In this document: piece after piece, positions 6,008 to 12,701 of the stretch
How positions within the stretch are numbered: the first letter of the stretch is position 1
Layout of the letters: every line of letters begins with the position of its first letter
DNA from: CALAED01 sp937891035
GTDB lineage: Bacteria > Actinomycetota > Actinomycetes > Streptosporangiales > Streptosporangiaceae
Length of the DNA stretch: 14,946 nt
Reading direction: 5' to 3'
Assembly: GCA_035642125.1 (NCBI GenBank)
Contig: DASQSZ010000129.1
Location: 1 to 14,946, forward strand
Made by a program: the position numbers and the translations under genes
The notes under the pieces: generated by a model
Database searches by the model: none
Seen by the model: only the letters and a program-made list of their open reading frames with translations
Told to the model about the DNA's origin: nothing

Positions 6008-6171
6008 CGATGTCGGCCAGTTTCGGGTCCGTCCTCCGGCTCTGGGCGGCAACGTCCGTACAGGTTCCCTGCTGAGAGCCGCGTCACATCCCATGTCCCG
6101 CGATTCGGAATGGACGCGGCGGCGCCCGCGTTGCATAAGGTGAATCCGTGAGATGGCGCGGAACCACGTCC

Positions 6172-6256
6172 GACCGGTACACTCCGTCGCGGACTGTGAC
6201 CGCGCGCTGCCGACCGGTTGCGCACCCCTATCACCGGTCACACCCACATACATAAT
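6172..6256 (+). promoter_or_regulatory. GACCGGT operator-like sites and candidate -10 for the helicase gene
   Basis: GACCGGT occurs at 6172-6178 and 6212-6218, and its exact reverse complement ACCGGTC at 6233-6239; the last two form an inverted repeat with half-site starts 21 bp apart. Just downstream is a rare AT-rich patch with CATAAT at 6251-6256, a 5-of-6 match to TATAAT. The inverted repeat occupies the place where a -35 would be. I see no clear -35, so either an activator-dependent or a repressed promoter would fit. Start codon follows 60 nt after the hexamer. Confidence 0.4.
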
Positions 6257-6275
6257 GATTGACGGTTGGTCCCTT

Positions 6276-6291
6276 CCGCGCGAGCGCGCGG
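6276..6291 (+). other. GC-rich leader hairpin before the helicase start
   Basis: CCGCGCG (6276-6282) and CGCGCGG (6285-6291) are perfect complements separated by AG, giving a very stable compact hairpin that ends 24 nt before the ATG at 6316. It would be inside the mRNA leader if transcription starts near 6263. Confidence 0.55.
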
Positions 6292-6315
6292 CTTCGAATC
6301 TGGCGGCGAGGCGCG

Positions 6316-7917
6316 ATGGCGCCCCGCCCGCGCAATCGCGGCGCCCGGAAGGTCGACCCCGCACCATGGAGGCTGGAAGCCCTGACTACGTTTCATGACC
6401 TCGGGGTCGCACCCGAGATAGCCAATGCACTCGAGACTGAAGGCATCGTCGCACCCTTTCCCATCCAAACGCTCGCGCTGCCCATCGCGCTGAGCGGCCA
6501 CGACATCATCGGACAGGCCCGTACCGGCACCGGCAAGACGCTCGCGTTCGGCATCCCGCTGCTGCAGCGCATCGAACACGGCGGGCGGTCGCCGCGCGCC
6601 CTCGTCGTCGTCCCGACCCGCGAGCTGGCCATCCAGGTCACCGACGATCTGTTGATCGCCGGCGGCAAGCTGGGCAGCCGCGTGCTTTCGGTGTACGGCG
6701 GCCGCGCGTACGAGCCGCAGGTCGAGGCGCTGCGGGAGGGCGTCGACGTCGTCGTCGGCACCCCGGGCCGGCTGCTCGATCTGGTCGGCCAGCGGCGCCT
6801 CGACCTGTCCGCGGTGGAGGTGCTGGTCCTCGACGAAGCCGATCGCATGCTCGACCTGGGCTTCCTGCCCGACATCGAGCGGATCATCGAGCTTGTGCCC
6901 AAGCAGCGGCAGACCATGCTGTTCTCCGCCACCATGCCCGGTGAGATCGTCGCGCTCTCCCGCCGCTACCTGACCCGGCCCACCAACGTACGGGCCGAGT
7001 CGCACGCCGAGTCGGCGGCGACGCCGACGGTCGCGCAGCACGTGTTCCAGGCGCATCAGATGGACAAGCCCGAGCTGCTCGCCCGGGTCCTGCAGGCCCG
7101 CGACCGCGGCCTGACCATGGTGTTCTGCCAGACCAAGCGGGCCTGTGACCGGGTCGCCGAAGACCTGGCCAAGCGCGGTTTCGCCGCCGCGGCCGTGCAC
7201 GGCGACCTGGGCCAGGGCCAGCGCGAGCGCGCGCTGCGCGCCTTCCGCGCCGGCAAGATCGACGTGCTCGTGGCGACGGACGTCGCCGCCCGCGGGCTCG
7301 ACGTCGACGACATCACCCACGTCGTCAACTACGAGTGCCCTGAGGATGACAAGGCCTACGTGCACCGCGTCGGGCGGACCGCCCGGGCCGGCAAGACCGG
7401 CATCGCGGTCACCCTTGTGGACTGGCGTGACCTACAGCGCTGGAAGCTCATCAACGCCGCGCTCGGGCTCCCCTTCGCCACCCCGGAGGAGACCTACTCG
7501 ACCTCCGAGCACCTGTACGCGACGCTCGACATCCCGGCCGACGCGGCCGGCACGCTGCCCCGTGACAAACGCGATCGTGCCGGGCTCGCCGCCGAGGAGC
7601 TCGAGGACATCGGCGAGACCGGACGGGCCAGGTCCCCGGCCGCCAAGGGGCGGACCCGCCCCCACGCCGGCCGGAGCCGCCCCGACCGCACCCGGCGCCG
7701 CACCCGCGCCGGCCGGCCGATCGAGTCCGGCCGGGCCGCCGCCGCGCCGGGAGCCGCCGACGTGGCCGGGCAGTCCGCCGCCACGACGGCCGCGGAGCCG
7801 GCCAGAGAGTCCAAGCGAGACGCCGCCGCCGGCGACACACCTCGTCCGCGCCGGCGCCGCCGGCGCCGCGCCCCCCGGGCGGTCGACCAGCACGCCCCCA
7901 AGGAGACCGCGGACTAG
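6316..7917 (+). CDS. rhlE: DEAD-box ATP-dependent RNA helicase, RhlE type
   Basis: A 533-residue RNA helicase. All DEAD-box motifs are present: Q-motif region TTFHDLGV...FPIQ (24-51), Walker A ARTGTGKT (68-75), PTREL (100-104), TPGR (149-152), DEAD (173-176), SAT (204-206), the motif IV-like MVFCQTKR (268-275), ATDVAARGLD (320-329) and HRVGRTARAG (350-359). After about residue 437 comes an arginine/alanine-rich disordered tail with RPRRRRRRRAPR near the end, typical of RNA-binding extensions in actinobacterial RhlE. Roles of the family include RNA unwinding in degradation, ribosome assembly and cold stress. I chose ATG 6316, preceded by a purine-rich GGCGAGG; an upstream in-frame TTG at 6259 would add 19 residues with no good ribosome-binding site. 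It follows the TetR and DUF3107 genes after about 500 bp, a conserved order, but probably has its own promoter. Confidence 0.95.
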   Translation: MAPRPRNRGARKVDPAPWRLEALTTFHDLGVAPEIANALETEGIVAPFPIQTLALPIALSGHDIIGQARTGTGKTLAFGIPLLQRIEHGGRSPRALVVVPTRELAIQVTDDLLIAGGKLGSRVLSVYGGRAYEPQVEALREGVDVVVGTPGRLLDLVGQRRLDLSAVEVLVLDEADRMLDLGFLPDIERIIELVPKQRQTMLFSATMPGEIVALSRRYLTRPTNVRAESHAESAATPTVAQHVFQAHQMDKPELLARVLQARDRGLTMVFCQTKRACDRVAEDLAKRGFAAAAVHGDLGQGQRERALRAFRAGKIDVLVATDVAARGLDVDDITHVVNYECPEDDKAYVHRVGRTARAGKTGIAVTLVDWRDLQRWKLINAALGLPFATPEETYSTSEHLYATLDIPADAAGTLPRDKRDRAGLAAEELEDIGETGRARSPAAKGRTRPHAGRSRPDRTRRRTRAGRPIESGRAAAAPGAADVAGQSAATTAAEPARESKRDAAAGDTPRPRRRRRRRAPRAVDQHAPKETAD

Positions 7918-7928
7918 GGCACACGCGA

Positions 7929-7948
7929 CTGCCGCCGAGTGGCGGCGG
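7929..7948 (+). terminator. hairpin terminator candidate after rhlE
   Basis: GCCGCC (7931-7936) and GGCGGC (7941-7946) flank a GAGT loop, extended by a T-G wobble and a C-G pair to 7929-7948. It lies 11 nt after the helicase stop codon. No T-run follows, so it would be of the GC-hairpin type used by actinobacteria. Confidence 0.6.
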
Positions 7949-7955
7949 ACCGCAC

Positions 7956-7991
7956 GTCGTGATCATGACGCCCGAGCGTTGTGATCACGAC
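7956..7991. terminator. second hairpin in the rhlE/sigma convergent gap
   Basis: GTCGTGATCA (7956-7965) and TGATCACGAC (7982-7991) are perfect reverse complements with a 16-nt loop. Because the arms are symmetric the structure can form in transcripts from either strand, which suits a bidirectional terminator between convergent genes. A protein-binding role for the two GTGATCA sites is also possible. Confidence 0.5.
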
Positions 7992-8050
7992 CGGCCGGCC
8001 GATTCGGGGCTAGCCGGGCTGGCGTGCCGCGTCTCTGCGTTGATCGGACA

Positions 8051-8094
8051 TGTCCCCACGTGACCGACGCGGTCGGCCGATGTTCGTGGGGACA
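8051..8094 (-). terminator. nested hairpin downstream of the sigma factor gene
   Basis: TGTCCCCACG (8051-8060) pairs perfectly with CGTGGGGACA (8085-8094), and inside it GACCG (8062-8066) pairs with CGGTC (8070-8074). The structure starts 15 nt beyond the sigma factor stop codon on the minus strand, so it is most likely the terminator of that gene. The nesting is more elaborate than a simple terminator requires. Confidence 0.55.
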
Positions 8095-8109
8095 ACGCCG
8101 CGTACGGGC

Positions 8110-9009
8110 TCAGAAGGGGAGCCGGCGGCCGAGGGACAGGGCGCGCAGTTTGTCGGGGTTGGCCACCACATGGATGGCGCTGACCCGGCCGGCGTCGTCG
8201 ACGTCGACGGTCAGCGCCGAGATCGGTCCGGCCGGGCCGTAGATCACGATCCCGGGCACCCCGTTGAGTTCGATGGTGTCAAAGGTCATGTGCTCCGGAG
8301 CGACGCCCACATACGGCCGCGCTGAGACGCCTTGCAGCCAGCGGCTCACGTTGTCGGCGCCGGTGATCGTCCGGCGCGGCGCCGGCACCTTGCCGCCGCC
8401 GTCCGTCCACAGCGTGACGTCCGGCGCGAGTACCTCCATCAGCGCGTTGATGTCTCCGCCGAGCGTGGCCTCGAGGAACCGCGAGGTGGCCAGCCGCCGT
8501 TCCTCCCTGCTGGTCTGAAAGCGCGGCCGGCGCGCCTGGACGTGCTCGCGCGCGCGGTGCGCGAGTTGCCGCACCGACGCCTCCGAACGGTCGAGCGCCT
8601 CGGCGATCTCGGCGTTCGAGTAGCCGAACACCTCCCGCAGCACGAAGACGGCTCGCTCCAGCGGGCTCAGTGTTTCCAAGACGACCAGCATGGCCATCGA
8701 GACCGACTCGGCCATGTCGACGTCCTCTCCGGCATCCGGCGTGGTGAGCACGGGCTCGGGCAGCCAAGGGCCAATGTAGGACTCGCGTTGCGACTGCGCG
8801 GACCGAAGCCGGTCGAGCGCGAGGTTGGTGACGATTCGTACGAGATAGGCCGTTGGCTCGGCCACATCCGAGCGGTCCGCGGCCGACCAGCGCAGCCAGG
8901 CGTCCTGGACGACGTCCTCGGCGTCGGCGGCGGTGCCCAGCATCCGGTAGGCCACCGCGAACAGCAGGTTGCGGCGTTCTTCGAAGACATCGATCACAGT
9001 GCTCATCAT
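8110..9009 (-). CDS. ECF41-group (SigJ-like) RNA polymerase sigma factor with SnoaL-like C-terminal domain
   Basis: A 299-residue extracytoplasmic-function sigma factor. Region 2 spans about residues 7-75 (AYRMLGTAADAEDVVQDAWLRW), region 4 about 108-160 (LSPLERAVFVLREVFGYSNAEIAEALDRSEASVRQLAHRAR), and residues about 172-290 form a SnoaL/NTF2-like domain. Three ECF41 signatures are visible: WLPEP (82-86), DGGGK (203-207) and NPDKL (284-288). In this group the C-terminal domain replaces an anti-sigma factor and modulates activity from within the protein. The usual ECF41 partner genes (carboxymuconolactone-decarboxylase-like or oxidoreductase) are absent here. Start: tandem ATGs at 9009 and 9006; the open frame extends further upstream but into the promoter. 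A matching ECF41 promoter lies just upstream, which predicts autoregulation. The gene is convergent with rhlE and divergent from the MgtE-like gene. Confidence 0.95.
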   Translation of the reverse strand: MMSTVIDVFEERRNLLFAVAYRMLGTAADAEDVVQDAWLRWSAADRSDVAEPTAYLVRIVTNLALDRLRSAQSQRESYIGPWLPEPVLTTPDAGEDVDMAESVSMAMLVVLETLSPLERAVFVLREVFGYSNAEIAEALDRSEASVRQLAHRAREHVQARRPRFQTSREERRLATSRFLEATLGGDINALMEVLAPDVTLWTDGGGKVPAPRRTITGADNVSRWLQGVSARPYVGVAPEHMTFDTIELNGVPGIVIYGPAGPISALTVDVDDAGRVSAIHVVANPDKLRALSLGRRLPF

Positions 9010-9046
9010 CGCGCGATCCGCTCTCGGTATCTCCTCCCGCCCCCAT

Positions 9047-9073
9047 GACGGAATACTGTCGCCGGTTGTGACA
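9047..9073 (-). promoter_or_regulatory. ECF41-type autoregulatory promoter
   Basis: On the minus strand TGTCACA (9073-9067) is followed after exactly 16 nt by CGTC (9050-9047), the -35 and -10 elements described for ECF41 sigma factor targets. Transcription would start near 9040, about 30 nt before the sigma gene start. I find no other copy of this pair in the window. Confidence 0.8.
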
Positions 9074-9137
9074 TCCCGTCCTGACATCCTGTCCCAACGA
9101 GTCAGCGCGGGCCCAGGATGAGTCACCCGATCATGGG

Positions 9138-9143
9138 TAGCCT
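9138..9143 (+). promoter_or_regulatory. candidate leaderless -10 for the MgtE-like gene
   Basis: TAGCCT lies 6 nt before the ATG at 9150, so transcription would begin at or next to the start codon. There is no Shine-Dalgarno upstream of this gene, which agrees with a leaderless mRNA. No clear -35 is visible. Confidence 0.4.
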
Positions 9144-9149
9144 CCTCAC

Positions 9150-10460
9150 ATGAGCGGGTCCCCCGCACGGGTTTTCATCGCACGGCTGGCCGGCGTCGCC
9201 GTGTTCGACCCAGCCGGTGATCAGGTGGGGCGAGTGCGCGACGTCGTGGTGGCGTTGCGCTTGGGCGCGCGGCCGCCGCGGGTGCTCGGCCTGGTCGTCG
9301 AGGTGCAGCGCCGGCGCCCGGTGTTCGTGCCGATCACCCGTGTCACCACAATCGAGGCCGACGCGATCATCTTCGACGGACGACTCAACATGCGCCGCTT
9401 CGAGCAGCGGGCCACCGAGACCCTCGCGCTGGGCGAGATGCTCGATCGTACGGTCGTCCACACCGAGACGGGCGAGCAGGTCACGGTGATCGACGCGGCG
9501 ATGGAGCAGACCCGCACCCGCGACTGGCTGATCACCAAGGTGGCGGTCCGGCGCCTCGGCCGAGGGCTGCGCCGCCGCAGCGGCGAGACGCTGGTGGTCG
9601 ACTGGGACGCGGTGTCGGGGTTCGCCGCCGAGGAGTACGGGCAGGGCGCGGCCAGCCTCATCGCGGCCTTCGAACGGTTGAAGCCGGCCGACCTGGCCAA
9701 CGTCATCCACGAGCTGTCGGCCAAGCGGCGCGGCGAGGTGGCTGCGGCGCTGAACGACGAAAGGCTCGCCGACGTGCTCGAGGAGCTACCCGATGACGAT
9801 CAGATCGAGATCCTCGGCAAGCTCGACGCCGACCGCGCGGCGCAGGTGCTCGAGGCGATGGGTCCCGACGACGCCGCCGACCTGCTCGGCGAGCTGCCGG
9901 CCGAGCGCCGCGAGCAGTTGCTGACGCTGATGGAACCGGCCGAGGCCGCCCCGGTCCGCCGGCTGTTGTCCTACGCCGACGACACCGCGGGCGGCTTGAT
10001 GACCACTGACCCGGTCATCGCCCCGCCTGACGCCACGGTCGCCGAGGCGCTCGCCCAGATTCGCAATCCCGACCTGAACCCGGCCCTGGCCGCCCAGGTC
10101 TATGTCTGCCGTCCGCCGGTGGAGACCCCCACCGGGCGCTTCCTCGGCACCGTCCACTTCCAGCGGCTGCTGCGCGAGCCGCCGGCGACGCTGGTCAGCG
10201 GCATCGTCGACGACGAGCTCGTCCCACTGCGGCCGACGCTCACGCTCGAGGCCGTCTCGAGCTTCCTGGCGACCTACAACCTGGTCGCCGCCGCCGTCGT
10301 GGACGATGACGGCCGGCTGCTTGGCGCCATCACCGTCGACGACGTGCTCGACCACCTGCTGCCCGACGACTGGCGCGAGACGGTGATGGACGCCATCGCC
10401 GAGGAGCCGGCCGACCCCGCCGACGTGGCCGAAGAAGAGGCCGTCCGGAGCGACACATGA
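9150..10460 (+). CDS. soluble PRC-barrel/MgtE-N/CBS domain protein, magnesium-transporter-like regulator
   Basis: A 436-residue protein. Residues about 7-160 contain PRC-barrel-like beta segments (FIARLAGVAVFDPAGDQVGRVRDVVV, and a second related stretch from about 95). Residues about 170-275 form the helical MgtE N-terminal superhelix with its repeated pattern (LADVLEELPDDDQIEILGKLDADRAAQVLEAM, DAADLLGELPAERREQLL). Residues about 280-405 form a CBS pair (GGLMTTDPVI..., LVPLRPTLTLEAV..., VVDDDGRLLGAITVDDVLDHLL). The transmembrane channel of true MgtE is missing, so this is not a transporter by itself. The same layout is found in Rv1232c of M. tuberculosis (about 435 residues, from memory). It overlaps the DUF1003 gene by ATGA, suggesting that the two work together, perhaps as a Mg2+ or nucleotide sensor plus a membrane partner. 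Function is inferred. Confidence 0.93.
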   Translation: MSGSPARVFIARLAGVAVFDPAGDQVGRVRDVVVALRLGARPPRVLGLVVEVQRRRPVFVPITRVTTIEADAIIFDGRLNMRRFEQRATETLALGEMLDRTVVHTETGEQVTVIDAAMEQTRTRDWLITKVAVRRLGRGLRRRSGETLVVDWDAVSGFAAEEYGQGAASLIAAFERLKPADLANVIHELSAKRRGEVAAALNDERLADVLEELPDDDQIEILGKLDADRAAQVLEAMGPDDAADLLGELPAERREQLLTLMEPAEAAPVRRLLSYADDTAGGLMTTDPVIAPPDATVAEALAQIRNPDLNPALAAQVYVCRPPVETPTGRFLGTVHFQRLLREPPATLVSGIVDDELVPLRPTLTLEAVSSFLATYNLVAAAVVDDDGRLLGAITVDDVLDHLLPDDWRETVMDAIAEEPADPADVAEEEAVRSDT

Positions 10461-11011
10461 GCGCGCCGCAGGCGCGGGCACGAGCCCGCCTGGATCAGCC
10501 GCGCGAAGTCCGGCGGTCGCTGCTGCCCAGGCCGCAGTACGATCCCGAGGCCTTCGGGAAGTTCGCCGAGCGCTTCGCCCGTTTCCTCGGCACGGCACGA
10601 TTCATCGTCTATATGACGATCTTCGTTGTCGCGTGGATCGGGTGGAACCTGGTGGCCCCCGACGGGCTGCGCTTCGACCCCTTCCCGTTCATCTTCCTCA
10701 CCTTGATGCTGTCGCTGCAGGCGTCGTACGCCGCGCCGCTCATCCTCCTCGCGCAAAACAGGCAGGCGGACCGCGACCGGGTGCAGTACGAGCAGGACCG
10801 GGCGCGGGAAGAACGGTCCATCGCCGACACCGAGTACCTCAGCCGAGAGATCGCCGGGCTGCGCATCGCGTTGAGCGAAGTGGCCACCCGCGACTTCCTG
10901 CGGTCCGAGCTCCAGCAGATGATCAAGGAACTCGACGGCCGCGACGGGGCACCCCAGACCGCGAGACACGCGGCGCGGCATCGCCGGGACGGCGACGGAT
11001 ACGCGGGCTGA
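10457..11011 (+). CDS. DUF1003 two-helix membrane protein
   Basis: A 184-residue protein with a basic N-terminus, two transmembrane helices (about 47-66 and 76-98) and a long charged C-terminal helix (about 100-160). The loop and second helix, FDPFPFIFLTLMLSLQASYAAPLILLAQNRQADRDR, are the DUF1003 hallmark. Its start codon overlaps the stop of the MgtE-N/CBS gene (ATGA at 10457-10460), so the pair is translationally coupled. In M. tuberculosis the corresponding neighbours are Rv1232c and Rv1231c (from memory). The biochemical role of DUF1003 is unknown; the coupling suggests that it anchors or serves the soluble partner at the membrane. The last 25 residues are low-complexity and basic. Confidence 0.93.
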   Translation: MSAPQARARARLDQPREVRRSLLPRPQYDPEAFGKFAERFARFLGTARFIVYMTIFVVAWIGWNLVAPDGLRFDPFPFIFLTLMLSLQASYAAPLILLAQNRQADRDRVQYEQDRAREERSIADTEYLSREIAGLRIALSEVATRDFLRSELQQMIKELDGRDGAPQTARHAARHRRDGDGYAG

Positions 11012-11024
11012 CCGGGCCGCCCGG
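11012..11024. terminator. short GC hairpin between convergent DUF1003 and marR genes
   Basis: CCGGG (11012-11016) and CCCGG (11020-11024) flank a 3-nt loop immediately after the DUF1003 stop codon. The whole convergent gap is only 31 bp. It is a weak, possibly bidirectional terminator. Confidence 0.35.
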
Positions 11025-11042
11025 AAACCCCGCCCCGGCTGG

Positions 11043-11492
11043 TTAATACTCCAGCTTGTCGAGGATCGCCGCGAACTGCCGCAACTCCTCGGCGTCGAGC
11101 CGGCTCAGCACGTACGTCCGCACGCCCTCTTGGTAGGTCGGCGTCGCCTCCCGCAACCGCTCCCGGCCGGCCGGCGTGATCACGGCGAACAGCCCGCGGG
11201 CGTCGCTCTCACAGGACACCCGGTCGATCAGGCCGTCACGTTGCAGCCGGTCGGCCAGCCTGGTCAGGCCGCTGCGCGACAGCATCACCCGATCGGCCAG
11301 ATCGTTCATGCGCAGTCGGCCGCCGGTCGCCTCGGCGAGATGGACGAGAACGTCGTAGGACCCGAGCGACAGGTCGTGTTCGGTCAGCAGATGAGCCTGC
11401 AGGCGCCGGGAGAGCAACGCCTGAACGCGGAGCAACGTCCGCCAGGCCTCGAGCTCTTCGGCGGAGATCGCTTCCGGCAGGATGGTGGCCAC
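11043..11492 (-). CDS. MarR-family transcriptional regulator
   Basis: A 149-residue regulator with the MarR winged-helix layout: N-terminal dimer helix (10-40), LSLGSYDVLVHLAEATGGRLRMNDLADRVMLSRSGLTRLADRLQRDGLIDRV as helix-turn-helix (41-92), wing CESDARGLFAVITPAGRERL (94-113), and C-terminal dimer helices. The DxRG wing motif is intact. One cysteine (Cys94) sits at the start of the wing, a position where many family members also have one. Start is GTG 11492, without a Shine-Dalgarno; a TACCAT hexamer 8 nt before it suggests a very short leader. It is divergent from mrp across 67 bp and convergent with the DUF1003 gene, so its operator is expected in the marR/mrp gap. Ligand and targets are unknown. 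Confidence 0.94.
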   Translation of the reverse strand: MATILPEAISAEELEAWRTLLRVQALLSRRLQAHLLTEHDLSLGSYDVLVHLAEATGGRLRMNDLADRVMLSRSGLTRLADRLQRDGLIDRVSCESDARGLFAVITPAGRERLREATPTYQEGVRTYVLSRLDAEELRQFAAILDKLEY

Positions 11493-11500
11493 GTTGTCCG

Positions 11501-11553
11501 ATGGTAAGGCTCAGCGCGTGGGTTGGCGGGGGGGCGTACAGAGTTCATACCAT
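11501..11553. promoter_or_regulatory. divergent marR/mrp promoter with mirrored TACCAT hexamers
   Basis: TACCAT at 11548-11553 lies 6 nt before the mrp ATG, with TTGGCG (11523-11528) 19 bp upstream as a possible -35. The same hexamer on the minus strand (11506-11501) lies 8 nt before the marR GTG. Both fit the TANNNT -10 pattern and would give leaderless or nearly leaderless mRNAs. The gap also has a run of seven G, and is short enough for one regulator to control both genes. Confidence 0.5.
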
Positions 11554-11559
11554 GAGGAC

Positions 11560-12699
11560 ATGGCCACCCCAACGACCGAGCAGGTGACCGCGGCGCTCGC
11601 GACGGTGATCGATCCTGAGATCCGTCGGCCCATCACTGAACTCGACATGATCAAGAACGTCGACGTAGCGGCCGACGGCTCTGTACTGGTCGGCGTCTAT
11701 CTGACCGTCGCCGGTTGCCCCATGCGCGACAAGATCACAACCGATGTCACCGGCGCGGTCTCCAAGCTCTCCGGCGTGAGCGGGGTGCGGGTCGAGCTGG
11801 ACGTGATGAGTGAGGAGCAGCGCAAGAACCTGCAGACCAAGCTGCGCGGCAGCGCCGAGCCGATGCGCGAGATCCCCTTCGCCAAGCCGAACTCGCTGAC
11901 CAAGGTGTACGCGGTCGCGAGCGGCAAGGGCGGCGTCGGAAAGTCGTCGATCACGGTCAACCTGGCCGCCGCGTTGGCCGCGACCGGGCGCAAGGTCGGC
12001 GTCGTGGACGCCGACATCTATGGCCACTCGGTGCCGCGCATGCTCGGGGTGTCCGCCCGGCCGACCAAGGTCCAGGACATGATCATGCCGCCGTCGGCGT
12101 ACGACGTGAAGGTGATCTCCGTCGGCATGTTCACGCCCGGCAACACTCCGGTGGTGTGGCGCGGGCCGATGCTGCACCGCGCGCTCCAGCAGTTCCTGTC
12201 CGACGTCTACTGGGGCGACCTGGACATCTTGCTGATGGACCTGCCGCCGGGCACCGGCGACATCGCCATCTCGGTGGCCCAACTCGTCCCCGCCGCGGAG
12301 ATCCTCGTCGTGACCACGCCGCAAAAGGCGGCGGCCGAGGTCGCCGAACGGGCCGGCGCCATCGCCACGCAGACGCACCAGCAGATCGTCGGCGTGATCG
12401 AGAACATGTCGTACCTGCCCTGTCCGCACTGCGGCGAGCGCACCGACGTGTTCGGCACCGGTGGCGGGCAGTCGGTGGCCGACGCGCTGACCCAAACGCT
12501 GGGCGCCCGGGTGCCACTGCTCGGGCAGGTGCCGATCGACCTGCGGCTGCGCGCGGGCGGCGACGACGGCCGGCCCTTGGTGCTGTCCGAGCCCGACGCC
12601 CCGGCGGCCAAGGAGTTGCGCACCATCGCCGACAAAATCTCCGGCCGCTCCCGCGGTCTGCTCGGCCGCCCGCTCGGCCTGACCCCCAACCGCCCGTAG
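11560..12699 (+). CDS. mrp: Mrp/NBP35-family Fe-S cluster carrier ATPase
   Basis: A 379-residue P-loop ATPase that in this family binds and delivers 4Fe-4S clusters to apoproteins in the cytoplasm. Residues 1-85 form an MIP18/DUF59 domain (ATVIDPEIRRPITELDMIKNV, with Cys53 in VAGCPMRD). The deviant Walker A SGKGGVGKSS is at 121-130, the switch DADIYGHSVPRMLG at 150-163, DLPPGTGD at 227-234, and the cluster-binding CxxC as CPHC at 288-291. The ending RGLLGRPLGLTPNRP is a short proline-rich tail. I chose ATG 11560 because family members begin right before this DUF59 start; the longer in-frame version from 11482 would overlap the divergent marR gene. GAGG is only 2 nt before the ATG, too close to serve as a Shine-Dalgarno, so leaderless initiation is more likely. 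Confidence 0.96.
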   Translation: MATPTTEQVTAALATVIDPEIRRPITELDMIKNVDVAADGSVLVGVYLTVAGCPMRDKITTDVTGAVSKLSGVSGVRVELDVMSEEQRKNLQTKLRGSAEPMREIPFAKPNSLTKVYAVASGKGGVGKSSITVNLAAALAATGRKVGVVDADIYGHSVPRMLGVSARPTKVQDMIMPPSAYDVKVISVGMFTPGNTPVVWRGPMLHRALQQFLSDVYWGDLDILLMDLPPGTGDIAISVAQLVPAAEILVVTTPQKAAAEVAERAGAIATQTHQQIVGVIENMSYLPCPHCGERTDVFGTGGGQSVADALTQTLGARVPLLGQVPIDLRLRAGGDDGRPLVLSEPDAPAAKELRTIADKISGRSRGLLGRPLGLTPNRP

Positions 12700-12701
12700 G
12701 C

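Noticed and set aside
5810..6315. Actinobacterial 6C RNA or another known small RNA family
   Set aside because: The loops lack runs of six C and I recognise no family signature; kept only as an unassigned structured region.
6238..7365. Long open frame antisense to the helicase gene
   Set aside because: It is a mirror of the strong GC codon bias of rhlE; composition is repetitive and shows no known domain.
9150..10460. Functional MgtE magnesium transporter
   Set aside because: No transmembrane segments are present; only the cytosolic sensor domains remain.
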